DNA of 11,171 bases from Patescibacteria group bacterium (GTDB lineage: Bacteria; Patescibacteriota; Minisyncoccia; Phycocordibacterales; PALSA-1337). The stretch is taken from NCBI GenBank assembly GCA_004298345.1, contig SCTV01000067.1, positions 1-11,171 of the forward strand. The letters run 5' to 3'. A model generated the notes under the pieces. The model searched no databases and was not told where the DNA came from. It saw only the letters and a list, made by a program, of their open reading frames with translations. The position numbers and the translations under genes are program-made. Shown one piece after another: positions 4,981 to 11,171 of the stretch. How positions within the stretch are numbered: position 1 is the stretch's first letter; each line of letters opens with the position of its first letter.

Positions 4981-5553
4981 TTATTTATTGACACGTTCGC
5001 TGTACTCTTCTGTTTCCGTATTTATCTTAATCACATCACCCTGATTTACAAACATCGGCACGTTTATCTCAGCACCAGTTTCGAGGGTTACACGTTTGTT
5101 GCCACCAGAGATAGTATTGCCTTTGACCGCATCTACCGCTTCGGTTACTTTGAGCTCGACTGAGATGGGGAACTTGAAGCCGATAATCTTTTCTTCAAAT
5201 GTCATGAGGTCAATAACACTATTGGCTTTGAGAAACTTGGCTCGAGGGCCAGCTACCTCCTCGGTCACTGAAAAGCGCTTACTCGCATCTTTTTCTTCAC
5301 AGAACCAATATTCGCCACGATTTTTGTAGAGGAATTTTACCTGTCGAGTATCTATTTCAGCTTCTTCTATTTTTTCTGATACATGGAACGAGTGCTCGGT
5401 AAGCTTACCGGTGAGAAGATTTTTAATCTTGGTTGCGTTGACCGGCTTTCGCTGTTGTTTGCGGAAAACATGAGACGAGATGACTTCGTAGGGAGCACCT
5501 TCAAAAACGATGTATTTCTTCTCTACTACTTCACTATAATCGAGCATTGCCAT
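4981..5553 (-). CDS. efp: Translation elongation factor P
   Basis: EF-P binds between the P and E sites and relieves ribosome stalling at polyproline. The 190-residue product has the normal three-domain size: an N-terminal KOW-like barrel (about 1-63, KKYIVFEGAPYEVISSHVF through NLLTGK), a central OB domain (about 67-125), and a C-terminal OB domain ending ISGGNKRVTLETGAEINVPMFVNQGDVIKINTETEEYSERV, as in the family. Aligned without gaps to E. coli EF-P, the loop that carries the modified Lys34 (PGKGQA) reads KQQRKP, so the tip residue is Gln with Arg/Lys on both sides. The start could be M1 (5553) or M3 (5547). It has its own terminator and lies downstream of the recA terminator, so it is probably transcribed alone. 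PPP motifs occur in FtsK (249-251) from the same window. Confidence 0.93.
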   Translation of the reverse strand: MAMLDYSEVVEKKYIVFEGAPYEVISSHVFRKQQRKPVNATKIKNLLTGKLTEHSFHVSEKIEEAEIDTRQVKFLYKNRGEYWFCEEKDASKRFSVTEEVAGPRAKFLKANSVIDLMTFEEKIIGFKFPISVELKVTEAVDAVKGNTISGGNKRVTLETGAEINVPMFVNQGDVIKINTETEEYSERVNK

Positions 5554-5590
5554 GGGGGTTTCTTTGGAATATCTATTAATGAAGCCTCAT

Positions 5591-5618
5591 TCTATAGGAG
5601 GAAGGGAAAAAAGTCCAA
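5591..5618 (-). promoter_or_regulatory. Possible efp promoter
   Basis: On the minus strand, TTGGAC (5618-5613) and TATAGA (5596-5591) are separated by 16 bp, giving a leader of about 30 nt. The -10 is a weak match, and the -35 overlaps the recA terminator tail. Confidence 0.3.
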
Positions 5619-5656
5619 TAAAATCCCCCGCGGCGTACTCGCCGCGGGGGATTTTA
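5619..5656 (-). terminator. Terminator of the recA operon
   Basis: A perfect 16-bp stem (5619-5634 with 5641-5656), the top very GC-rich (CCCCCGCGGC) and closed by a 6-nt loop. On the minus strand it is followed by TTTTATTGGACTTTTTT. It is the strongest hairpin between recA and efp. Confidence 0.85.
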
Positions 5657-5730
5657 GCTTTCTAAAACTCTCAAAAAAATCAAAAACCGCAAAATAGCCA
5701 AAAAATGAAAACGGCTCTACATAAGCACGT

Positions 5731-5761
5731 TAAACGGCTAAACGTGACGTTTAGCCGTTTA
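5731..5761. repeat. 15-bp inverted repeat just after recA
   Basis: The arms TAAACGGCTAAACGT (5731-5745) and its exact complement (5747-5761) are separated by one base. It lies 13 bp beyond the recA stop on the minus strand. No T run follows in that direction, so it is not a standard terminator. AAACGGCT also occurs at 5709-5716, giving a possible alternative pairing. It may be an mRNA 3'-end stabiliser or a protein site. Confidence 0.7.
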
Positions 5762-5774
5762 ATTTGGGTGTGTT

Positions 5775-6818
5775 TTATTCCTCAGAAGCGCCGGGAATAG
5801 GTAAACCACCGTCTTTGAGGTTTTCTCTGATTTTGCTTAGGATTTCCTCAGCTACTTCTTTATTTTCCTTCAAAAACTGTCGGGTAGCATCATAGCCTCG
5901 GCCAAGCTTTACATCACCGTAGCTGTAGCTATTGCCGGTCTTCGTAACGAGCTCCATTTTTTCACCGAGAGCGATGATCTCACCTTCGCGAGAGATACCT
6001 TCGTTGTACATGAGATCAAACTCGGTCTGTTTGAATGGGGCAGCCACCTTATTTTTTACCACCTTTACTCGGATACGGCCTCCCATGATCTCTTCACCCT
6101 TTTTGATCTGAGCGATACGTCTGATGTCGAGTCGGACTGAGGTGTAAAACTTGAGCGCCTTGCCTCCCGGGGTGGTCTCTGGATTACCAAACATAACACC
6201 GATCTGCATACGAATTTGGTTTATGAAAATAACAAGTGTTTTGCTCTTTGCCACGATCGCGGTGAGCTTGCGGAGAGCCTGAGACATGAGGCGGGCCTGT
6301 TTACCAACATGATGCGCACCCATGTCACCTTCGATTTCATCTTTTGGGGTGAGAGCGGCGACTGAGTCGATGACGATTACATCCATTTTGCCTGAACGTA
6401 CAAGACTCTCGACAATTTCGAGGGCTTGTTCGCCGTTGTCTGGCTGAGAAATGAGTAGCTGATTGATCTTGACTCCGAGGCGCCCAGCATAGTCGGGATC
6501 CATAGCATGTTCAGCATCAATGAAGGCACAGATACCGCCCATTTTTTGTGCTTCAGCGACAATGTGGAGGGAGAGGGTAGTCTTGCCAGATGATTCTGGG
6601 CCAAAAATTTCCACGATTCTTCCACGAGGCATACCTCCGACACCGAGTGCGGCATCGAGACCGATAGATCCGGTCGGGATAGCATTGACGTCTACTTTTG
6701 GCTTGGCGCCAAGCATCATAATAGAGTCATCTCCAAACTTACTTCGTATCGCGTCGAGGGTATCGTCGATATTGGCGCTGGTCACCTTTGGCTCCTTTGC
6801 TTCCTTTTTCTTCTGCAT
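5775..6818 (-). CDS. recA: Recombinase RecA
   Basis: Forms filaments on single-stranded DNA and drives homologous pairing in an ATP-dependent way. The 347-residue protein is the standard length. Visible: the N-terminal filament-interface helix (17-30, IDDTLDAIRSKFGD), Walker A GPESSGKT (73-80), catalytic glutamate in AEHAMDP (102-108), Walker B VIVIDSVAAL (147-156), loop L1 around EIEGDMGAHHVG (161-172), and loop L2 with NQIRMQIGVMFGNPETTPGG (200-219). The C-terminal domain ends in GLPIPGASEE, with few of the acidic residues seen in E. coli. I chose the ATG at 6818: the frame is open further upstream, but those codons overlap the preceding gene and do not resemble RecA. The gap to that gene is only 16 nt, so the two form an operon. 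No Shine-Dalgarno is seen. SSB and FtsK, partners in recombination and chromosome resolution, are encoded nearby. Confidence 0.97.
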   Translation of the reverse strand: MQKKKEAKEPKVTSANIDDTLDAIRSKFGDDSIMMLGAKPKVDVNAIPTGSIGLDAALGVGGMPRGRIVEIFGPESSGKTTLSLHIVAEAQKMGGICAFIDAEHAMDPDYAGRLGVKINQLLISQPDNGEQALEIVESLVRSGKMDVIVIDSVAALTPKDEIEGDMGAHHVGKQARLMSQALRKLTAIVAKSKTLVIFINQIRMQIGVMFGNPETTPGGKALKFYTSVRLDIRRIAQIKKGEEIMGGRIRVKVVKNKVAAPFKQTEFDLMYNEGISREGEIIALGEKMELVTKTGNSYSYGDVKLGRGYDATRQFLKENKEVAEEILSKIRENLKDGGLPIPGASEE

Positions 6819-6834
6819 ATGATTTGTGTGTCTG

Positions 6835-7203
6835 TTAGTTAGTAATGGCGTTTTCTTTTCGTACCAGCTCAAGCCGTTTGACTGTCTCTCGGCCAAACCG
6901 ATCCTTTGCTCGTAAGGTAAGTATAGTATAGCCGGGGGCAAGGAGCAATTCCTCGGTAAATCGCCCCGACTGGTCGATGAAGATGGGACGGTCGTTTAGG
7001 CTGATGGAGTTGATATTCTTGGTGGTGCCTTGGATTCTCACGAGCGGATTTTCTACTACAGAGCCATTTTCGGGGGACTCTAGGATAATCTGCGGACCCA
7101 TGATGAGATCGCGAGAAGCAAAAAAACCGTAGGTCGCGATCACGATGACTGCGAGAGCGATGATGAACCATTGGAGAATAAATTTTGTCGCTCGGCGTTC
7201 CAT
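6835..7203 (-). CDS. Small membrane-anchored protein with one Ig-like/glucodextranase-B-type beta domain
   Basis: A 122-residue protein. Residues 9-29 form one hydrophobic helix (FILQWFIIALAVIVIATYGFF) after a basic N-terminus (MERRATK), fitting a signal anchor with the rest outside the membrane. Residues 36-114 look like a single beta-sandwich: PQIILESPENGSVVENPLVR, IQGTTKNINSISLNDRPIFID, then GRFTEELLLAPGYTILTLRAKD and RFGRETVKRLELV. This pattern (P-x-NG near the start, G-T, L-N-x-x-x-I, G-x-F, L-x-x-G-x-N/T, A-x-D-x-x-G) is typical of bacterial Ig-like domains related to glucodextranase domain B. Such domains usually bind partners or sugars rather than catalyse. It lies between ftsK and recA on the same strand, 16 nt before recA, so it is co-transcribed with recA. 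Its role is unknown; an envelope or division-site function is only a guess from ftsK. Confidence 0.75.
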   Translation of the reverse strand: MERRATKFILQWFIIALAVIVIATYGFFASRDLIMGPQIILESPENGSVVENPLVRIQGTTKNINSISLNDRPIFIDQSGRFTEELLLAPGYTILTLRAKDRFGRETVKRLELVRKENAITN

Positions 7204-7220
7204 GGGGATTTTTTATGTGG

Positions 7221-7358
7221 TTTGATTTTGAAAATTCTTTCTCGGCGTATGTTTATAAGAGTACGAATATTTTTCTGGTGAAAAATTTCTCAAGTCTCGA
7301 CTGCCCGTCTCCGAAGCCTCTTATAAACATGTGCCTTCGACGAATTTTCAAAATCAAA
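7221..7358. repeat. 138-nt imperfect inverted repeat between ftsK and the recA operon
   Basis: The outer arms (7221-7237 and 7342-7358) pair perfectly over 17 bp. The inner arms pair over 13 bp (7249-7261 with 7318-7330), extended to 18 bp by GGC pairing and two G-U pairs. The 11-nt segments between the arms pair only in part. The 56-nt loop holds a further 7-bp hairpin (7269-7275 with 7280-7286). It fills almost all of the gap between the ftsK stop and the next start. No U run follows it on the minus strand, so it is not an ordinary terminator. It may be a structured leader or a small MITE-like insertion. Confidence 0.85.
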
Positions 7359-7359
7359 A

Positions 7360-9630
7360 CTACTTTGAAAAAGTATCCTCCGGTGCAACAGCCTCGCTTT
7401 CGGGTGGGTGGACGGGGGAGGAGGAATCAGTGCCGCCTTGCAATACTTCTCGAGGTTTGGCTCCGTCGCCGGGACCGATCACTCCGCGCTCCTCAAGCAT
7501 GTCTATGAGACGAGCTGCCCTTGAGTAGCCGACACGGAGCTTACGCTGAATGTAGGAGGTCGAGGCTTTGCCTGCTTCGAGTACGGCTTGTTTGGCATCC
7601 TCGTACATATCGTCATCTTCTTCGAGACTTTCATCTCCAAAACTGCTGTCGAAAAGAACATTTTTATCATTTTCTGCGGTAGCGAGGTTGATCTCGTGAG
7701 GAATCGCGTCTTGGTAGGTGTCAGCGAGGTACTTTACCACACGTTTTAGCTCGACCTCTGAAATATATGAAGACTGAATACGTTGAGGCTTGGACATTTC
7801 TCCACCGAGGTAGAGCATGTCTCCGGCACCGAGAAGCTTTTCGGCTCCACCGGTATCGAGAATGGTGCGCGAGTCTATTTGAGAAGATACTTGGAGTGCT
7901 ACTCGCGAAGGTACGTTGGCTTTGATAAGACCGGTGATGACGTTGACTGATGGTCGTTGAGTAGAAAGCATGAGGTGGATACCGATAGCTCGGGACATCT
8001 GGGCGAGGCGGACGATAGCACTCTCGAGCTCTCGTGGATAGGTTTGCATAATATCTGCAAGCTCATCGATCACTACTACTATATATGGCATGGTCTCGGG
8101 TATTTCTCCAGGGGCTGGGGGAGTTTTGGGTGGATTGTCAGCAAGCTTTTTTAGGGCAGGGGTGAGGACGTTTTTGTGGTAAGATTCGACGTCTCGTACT
8201 GAATGTGATTCGAGGATATCATAGCGTCGGTCCATTTCTTTGGCAGCCCATTTAAGCGCGAGGATGGCTTTTTTGGCGTCGGTGATGACTGGGGTGAGGA
8301 GATGAGGGATTTTATTATAAAGAGTGAGCTCGACGCGCTTTGGGTCGATCATGATGAACTTGAGGTTGTCTGGAGAATTTCTAAAAAGGAGAGAGGTGAT
8401 GATTGAGTGGATGGTGACGGATTTACCAGAGCCTGTGGCACCTGCAATGAGGAGATGGGGCATTTTAGCGAGGTTAGCAAAGTGAGATTTGCCGGAGATG
8501 CCTTTGCCGAGGGAAATGAGGAGAGGTTTTTCTGATTGCTGGTACTCCTCTCCCGCAAGCAAGGTACCGAGGCCGACGGTGGTCTTGGTACTATTTGGTA
8601 TTTCGATACCGACGAGTGATTTGCCGGGAATCGGTGCCTCGATGCGGATAGGGTGAGCGGCGAGGGCTAGGGCGAGGTCATTGTTGAGGCCGACAATTTT
8701 TGAGAGCTTGACTCCTTCGGCTGGCTTGAGTGCGTAGCGAGTCACTGAGGGGCCGATGGAGATTTCGTCCATCTCAACGTCGATGCCAAAGTTCATTAGG
8801 GTGCGCTTTATGATGTTTGCGTTGGCTTTGATGTCGCCCACTTCTGGTTTACCTTTATCTCTTTCAAGTAGAGAAAGTGGTGGGGGAGTGAACACGGTGT
8901 TGGCGTACGAAAGTCGCGAGCCGATAGAAAAGTCGCTCTCTTCTTTGCCGAGGGAGAGAAGCTCTTTTGCTCGGGTAGGTTTTTTGTCTTCTTTTTTTTG
9001 TGCTGTCACCGGCTCCTCTTTTGGTAGGATTATTTTGGCTTCGGTTACCGGCTCAAACTCTTTTTCTTCATCATCGTCATCGCCTGTATTTTTCACGCGA
9101 GATTTTTTGTCATCATTTTTTCTCGAGAACCATTTTCTCCAGAAAAAGAGATATTCAAGTTTGATACGAGTATCTAGGGTAATGAGGATTGAGATGGCAA
9201 GTAGGGCGATAAGGAAAATCACACTCGCTGGTTTTTCAAAAAGGCTTACTAATGGAGAAGAAATATAATATCCGACCGAGCCACCTTTTCCTGTGCTAGC
9301 GAGGTCGATCAGCCCGAGACCTGAAATGAAAAAAAGAATCGAACCGACGACACGGAGTAGATCAAATTTTCTTTCCAGACTCTCAAAAAAAGAGATACCG
9401 AGCATAGTAAAGAGGGCGGGGAAGAGATAGTAACCGAGACCGAATAATTTTGAGAGTATGCGGTATGCATAATTTCCCACGAACCCCGCCTTTTCAAACG
9501 CCGCTAACATACAGAGAATTGCGATAACAAAAAAGATTATGGCAAAAATTCCTTGTAATGTTTCGTCCTTTAAACTTTTAAAAATATTAATACTACTACC
9601 ACTATCAGCTTTATTTTTTTTCGTACCCAT
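7360..9630 (-). CDS. ftsK: DNA translocase FtsK/SpoIIIE
   Basis: A hexameric, membrane-anchored DNA pump that clears chromosomes from the division septum and activates XerCD resolution at dif. The 756-residue protein has an N-terminal membrane domain with about four helices (near 26-47, 66-83, 93-113, 135-153). A charged linker follows (170-240, with DDDDEEKEFEP). The alpha/beta motor begins near 255: Walker A GATGSGKS (397-404), MIDPKRVEL (427-435), Walker B VVVIDELAD (518-526), the LSTQRPSVNVITGLIKANVP segment (555-574) and GAGDMLYL (601-608). The gamma winged helix that reads KOPS-like sites is at about 675-730 (YIQRKLRVGYSRAARLIDMLEERGVIG). The tail after it is Ser/Pro/Glu-rich. It is shorter than E. 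coli FtsK, whose linker is much longer, and closer to SpoIIIE size. The ATG at 9630 gives a sensible cytosolic N-terminus. Upstream is a divergent gene, with two long hairpins between them. Confidence 0.96.
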   Translation of the reverse strand: MGTKKNKADSGSSINIFKSLKDETLQGIFAIIFFVIAILCMLAAFEKAGFVGNYAYRILSKLFGLGYYLFPALFTMLGISFFESLERKFDLLRVVGSILFFISGLGLIDLASTGKGGSVGYYISSPLVSLFEKPASVIFLIALLAISILITLDTRIKLEYLFFWRKWFSRKNDDKKSRVKNTGDDDDEEKEFEPVTEAKIILPKEEPVTAQKKEDKKPTRAKELLSLGKEESDFSIGSRLSYANTVFTPPPLSLLERDKGKPEVGDIKANANIIKRTLMNFGIDVEMDEISIGPSVTRYALKPAEGVKLSKIVGLNNDLALALAAHPIRIEAPIPGKSLVGIEIPNSTKTTVGLGTLLAGEEYQQSEKPLLISLGKGISGKSHFANLAKMPHLLIAGATGSGKSVTIHSIITSLLFRNSPDNLKFIMIDPKRVELTLYNKIPHLLTPVITDAKKAILALKWAAKEMDRRYDILESHSVRDVESYHKNVLTPALKKLADNPPKTPPAPGEIPETMPYIVVVIDELADIMQTYPRELESAIVRLAQMSRAIGIHLMLSTQRPSVNVITGLIKANVPSRVALQVSSQIDSRTILDTGGAEKLLGAGDMLYLGGEMSKPQRIQSSYISEVELKRVVKYLADTYQDAIPHEINLATAENDKNVLFDSSFGDESLEEDDDMYEDAKQAVLEAGKASTSYIQRKLRVGYSRAARLIDMLEERGVIGPGDGAKPREVLQGGTDSSSPVHPPESEAVAPEDTFSK

Positions 9631-9651
9631 ATGATTTGTATTTGTCTCTAT

Positions 9652-9657
9652 AGTATA
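9652..9657 (-). promoter_or_regulatory. Possible -10 box of ftsK
   Basis: TATACT on the minus strand, 21 nt before the ATG at 9630. The -35 region is poor: TTCGTA lies 17 bp upstream. Another TATAGA overlaps just downstream. It is the best candidate in the ftsK upstream region, but weak. Confidence 0.35.
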
Positions 9658-9705
9658 ACGCAGAGAGGTTGATTTACGAAGTGTTCTGGGGAGGTATAAG
9701 AATTT

Positions 9706-9778
9706 AGATTTATGAACGAAAGATAATTCAAATCCGCTCGAAGCGTATTTGGGAGGACTTTGAATTATTCATGAATCT
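9706..9778. repeat. Hairpin H1 in the ftsK upstream region
   Basis: AGATTTATGAA (9706-9716) pairs with 9768-9778, with one T-G pair, and TAATTCAAA (9724-9732) pairs exactly with 9759-9767. A 7-nt bulge lies on the left. The loop contains a small CGCT/AGCG hairpin (9735-9745). No protein is supported here. Confidence 0.65.
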
Positions 9779-9790
9779 TGCCTCTACCCA

Positions 9791-9883
9791 AGAAGCAAGC
9801 CCCGTAGTGAATTTTGGCATTGAACTTTCTTCAATATTAAGACATATACTGCAATGCCAAAATCTACTACGGGGCTTGCTTTT
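9791..9883. repeat. Hairpin H2, 30-bp-class inverted repeat in the ftsK / winged-helix intergenic region
   Basis: The left arm 9794-9822 and right arm 9852-9880 are complementary at 27 of 29 positions. The two mismatches are adjacent, where GA on the left meets the complement of AG on the right. The stem includes a GC-rich AGCAAGCCCCGTAGT block and extends outward by three more pairs, one G-U. The loop is 29 nt and T-rich. On the plus strand the right arm runs into TTTTT (9880-9884), giving a terminator shape, but no plus-strand gene lies upstream. The hairpin could end a small RNA, be a MITE-like insertion, or insulate the two divergent genes. Confidence 0.8.
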
Positions 9884-9933
9884 TATGAATGTCCGATATA
9901 TCATGGACATAAAGCAGGGCCTCAGAGATTTGT

Positions 9934-10003
9934 TATAAAAGACAATAAATAAAAACACCAGCATCCTCTGGTCAGAGTAGAGAAATATATAATGTCTTTT
10001 ATA
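9934..10003 (+). promoter_or_regulatory. Putative promoter and operator of the winged-helix gene
   Basis: A consensus TATAAT at 9988-9993 predicts a start near 10000 and a leader of about 33 nt before the ATG at 10033. The -35 is weak. An 11-bp inverted repeat, TATAAAAGACA (9934-9944) and its exact complement (9993-10003), brackets the promoter; the right arm covers the expected start site. This would suit autoregulation by the downstream protein, but that is inference. Confidence 0.45.
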
Positions 10004-10032
10004 CTCCAGAAAGAATTTTAATTATCTATAAT

Positions 10033-10860
10033 ATGAATACAATACAAGGTAAAAATGAAGGTATCTCAATAAAAAAAGACATAAAAGACATATCTATCTT
10101 TAGAGACAATAGATTTTGTCTTTTTGTATACAAAAAGACAAGTAGACTTTCTGCCGGTATTTACTTGGTGACCAATCTCTTATCGGACAGTGAGCCCCTA
10201 AAATGGGAGCTGAGAAAACATGCGCAAAGACTCGTCTCTCTTTCGGTTGATGAAACTATTTTTTCTGCTTCTTTTGAACGCACAATCATCACCGCATTAC
10301 ATGGTAGTTCTCTCGCCATACTTTCTCTACTCGAGATTGCCTTGTACGGCAATCTGATAAGCCAGATGAACCACGTTGTTCTGAAAGAGGAATTTATGTC
10401 ATTCATTATTTCTCTTGAAGAAAAATTAGAAGGGGTTCAGGAGATTAGTGGACCACTTGATCCGCACTTTTTTGAGCTACAAAAAGAATATAAACTTTCT
10501 CGCAATGATATGAGACATGGAAGAGAAGCGGGGAATACAAAACTGTCACCATTTGCCCATAAAGGACATTATATAGGACAGTTAAAAAAGGCTAATGTCC
10601 TAGATAATTATTCTGATAAATCAAATAAAGGACAACCTGATCCAGCTCACCTAAAACAAGAACAAAAAAATTCAAGAAAAGAAACCATACTAAGGCTATT
10701 AAAGGATAAACAATCATTGACTGTAAAAGACGTTTCAAGTTCAATAAAAGACTGCAGTGAGAAAACCATTCAAAGAGAGTTACTGAGTCTCGTAGCTTCT
10801 GGTGTCCTTAAGAAAGAAGGCGAAAGACGTTGGAGTAGGTATTCATTACTGGTGTCCTAA
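10033..10860 (+). CDS. Uncharacterised protein with C-terminal winged-helix domain
   Basis: I do not recognise a named family. The 275-residue protein has three visible parts. Residues 28-135 are mostly helical and fairly hydrophobic (SRLSAGIYLVTNLLSDSEPLKW, then SFERTIITALHGSSLAILSLLEIALY), which looks like a folded helical or oligomerisation domain; it lacks a clear signal peptide, and the apolar helix near 86-106 could be core rather than membrane. Residues 136-212 are polar and charged, probably a flexible linker. Residues 213-273 form a DeoR-like winged helix: NSRKETILRLLKDKQSLTVKDVSS, recognition helix SEKTIQRELLSLV (242-254), wing GVLKKEGERRWSRYSL. It is therefore a likely DNA-binding regulator. 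The gene is divergent from ftsK with about 400 bp of hairpin-rich DNA between them. Neighbour genes give no hint of its targets. The start at 10033 has no Shine-Dalgarno; no better upstream ATG is seen. Confidence 0.7.
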   Translation: MNTIQGKNEGISIKKDIKDISIFRDNRFCLFVYKKTSRLSAGIYLVTNLLSDSEPLKWELRKHAQRLVSLSVDETIFSASFERTIITALHGSSLAILSLLEIALYGNLISQMNHVVLKEEFMSFIISLEEKLEGVQEISGPLDPHFFELQKEYKLSRNDMRHGREAGNTKLSPFAHKGHYIGQLKKANVLDNYSDKSNKGQPDPAHLKQEQKNSRKETILRLLKDKQSLTVKDVSSSIKDCSEKTIQRELLSLVASGVLKKEGERRWSRYSLLVS

Positions 10861-11128
10861 ACTGTCTGTCGGGGTTTGTTATTTCGGAGGTTTTTGGTAA
10901 AAAGGGTAGTATGGTCACTTTTTATCAGTTTTTTGCGTTCTAAACCCTGTTTTTGCCGTTCATTTCACGGTCTTATAAAGCTGTCCTAAAACAGATGTTT
11001 TTAGACTATTTAGAGCCTAAAAATCGCATAAATAAAGAGTCGTAAGGGACTTTTTAAATCCGTAATATCTCTCGACTTAAACCGTCTCCAGTTCTGTCCA
11101 TGCCCTATATTTTTTGGGCATTTTGGGC

Positions 11129-11150
11129 AGTCAAGGCCATTTCCTTGACT
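11129..11150. repeat. 8-bp inverted repeat near the right edge
   Basis: AGTCAAGG (11129-11136) and CCTTGACT (11143-11150) are separated by 6 nt. The right arm contains TTGACT, a candidate -35. The layout resembles the inverted repeat at 993-1014, which abuts the TTGACA at 1017-1022. Confidence 0.55.
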
Positions 11151-11171
11151 TTTGCTGACCAAGGGTGTACC
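11145..11171 (+). promoter_or_regulatory. Possible promoter cut by the window end
   Basis: TTGACT (11145-11150) is followed after 17 bp by TACC, where the window stops. If the next bases complete a TANNNT box, this is the promoter of a rightward gene outside the window. Confidence 0.3.

Larger units (their letters stand above)
10861..11171. other. Non-coding stretch after the winged-helix gene
   Basis: I see no convincing protein or RNA gene in these 311 bases. The stretch is AT-rich with many T runs (near 10890, 10919, 10929, 10950, 10998, 11051 and 11110). A small hairpin is possible at 10986-11004 (CTAAAA with TTTTAG). TTTTGGGCA occurs twice in tandem (11112-11120 and 11121-11129). The last 45 bp hold an inverted repeat and a possible promoter, described separately. 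Confidence 0.5.

Noticed and set aside
6819..6941. N-terminal extension of RecA from an upstream ATG at 6941
   Set aside because: It overlaps the preceding gene's coding region in another frame, and RecA proteins normally start near the residue encoded at 6818.
8756..9268. Plus-strand open frame of 170 codons inside ftsK
   Set aside because: It is Ser-rich antisense sequence opposite the conserved FtsK linker and motor start, so it is a shadow of that gene.
9728..9964. Minus-strand open frame of 78 codons in the ftsK upstream region
   Set aside because: It runs through both arms of hairpin H2 and part of H1, has low-complexity composition, no promoter or start signal, and no recognisable protein features.
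10861..11171. Possible structured RNA or origin in the T-run-rich right end
   Set aside because: The T runs are not regularly spaced, no tRNA or known ncRNA fold was recognised, and there are no DnaA-box clusters.

Overview
The window looks like part of a small Candidate Phyla Radiation (Patescibacteria) genome, most likely Parcubacteria-like. This is inferred from protein style and start-site architecture, not from a marker search. All recognisable genes are universal information-processing genes in CPR-like versions: a methionyl-tRNA synthetase without the C-terminal EMAP domain, a very short bS18, a bS6 with a charged tail, and an EF-P with an unusual loop. None of the ten gene starts inside the window has a convincing Shine-Dalgarno sequence. 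Several have a -10 box only 6-7 nt before the ATG, as expected for leaderless mRNAs.

Layout. Plus strand, left: the 3' part of metG (1-972); a stand-alone heme-oxygenase-fold diiron oxidase-like gene with its own promoter and terminator (1075-1923); tatD (2000-2791); and the classic rpsF-ssb-rpsR operon (2830-4030), closed by a strong terminator. Minus strand, middle: a large block read right to left, ftsK (9630-7360), a small membrane-anchored beta-domain protein (7203-6835), recA (6818-5775), a terminator, efp (5553-4981), a second terminator, and a PaaX/Cas2-like winged-helix gene (4818-4237). Plus strand, right: an unrecognised protein with a C-terminal winged helix (10033-10860), then about 310 bp with no gene that I can see.

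The most striking signal is around the PaaX/Cas2-like gene. It is bracketed by two related 48-bp perfect palindromes (4135-4182 and 4812-4859; 23-bp arms, 2-bp centre). They differ at five positions per arm, and each change is mirrored in the other arm. The right palindrome contains the gene's -10 box and its start codon. This may be an autoregulated locus or a palindrome-bounded mobile unit, comparable in layout to REP/RAYT elements but with no HUH transposase.

Further structure not explained by genes: a 138-nt imperfect inverted repeat between ftsK and the small membrane-protein/recA operon; two long hairpins in the divergent ftsK / winged-helix intergenic region; and TAG/CTA-rich degenerate tracts next to two terminators.

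The genes together serve translation (metG, rpsF, rpsR, efp), DNA maintenance and chromosome segregation (ssb, recA, ftsK, tatD), plus one probable oxygen-dependent enzyme whose arginine codon use suggests transfer.
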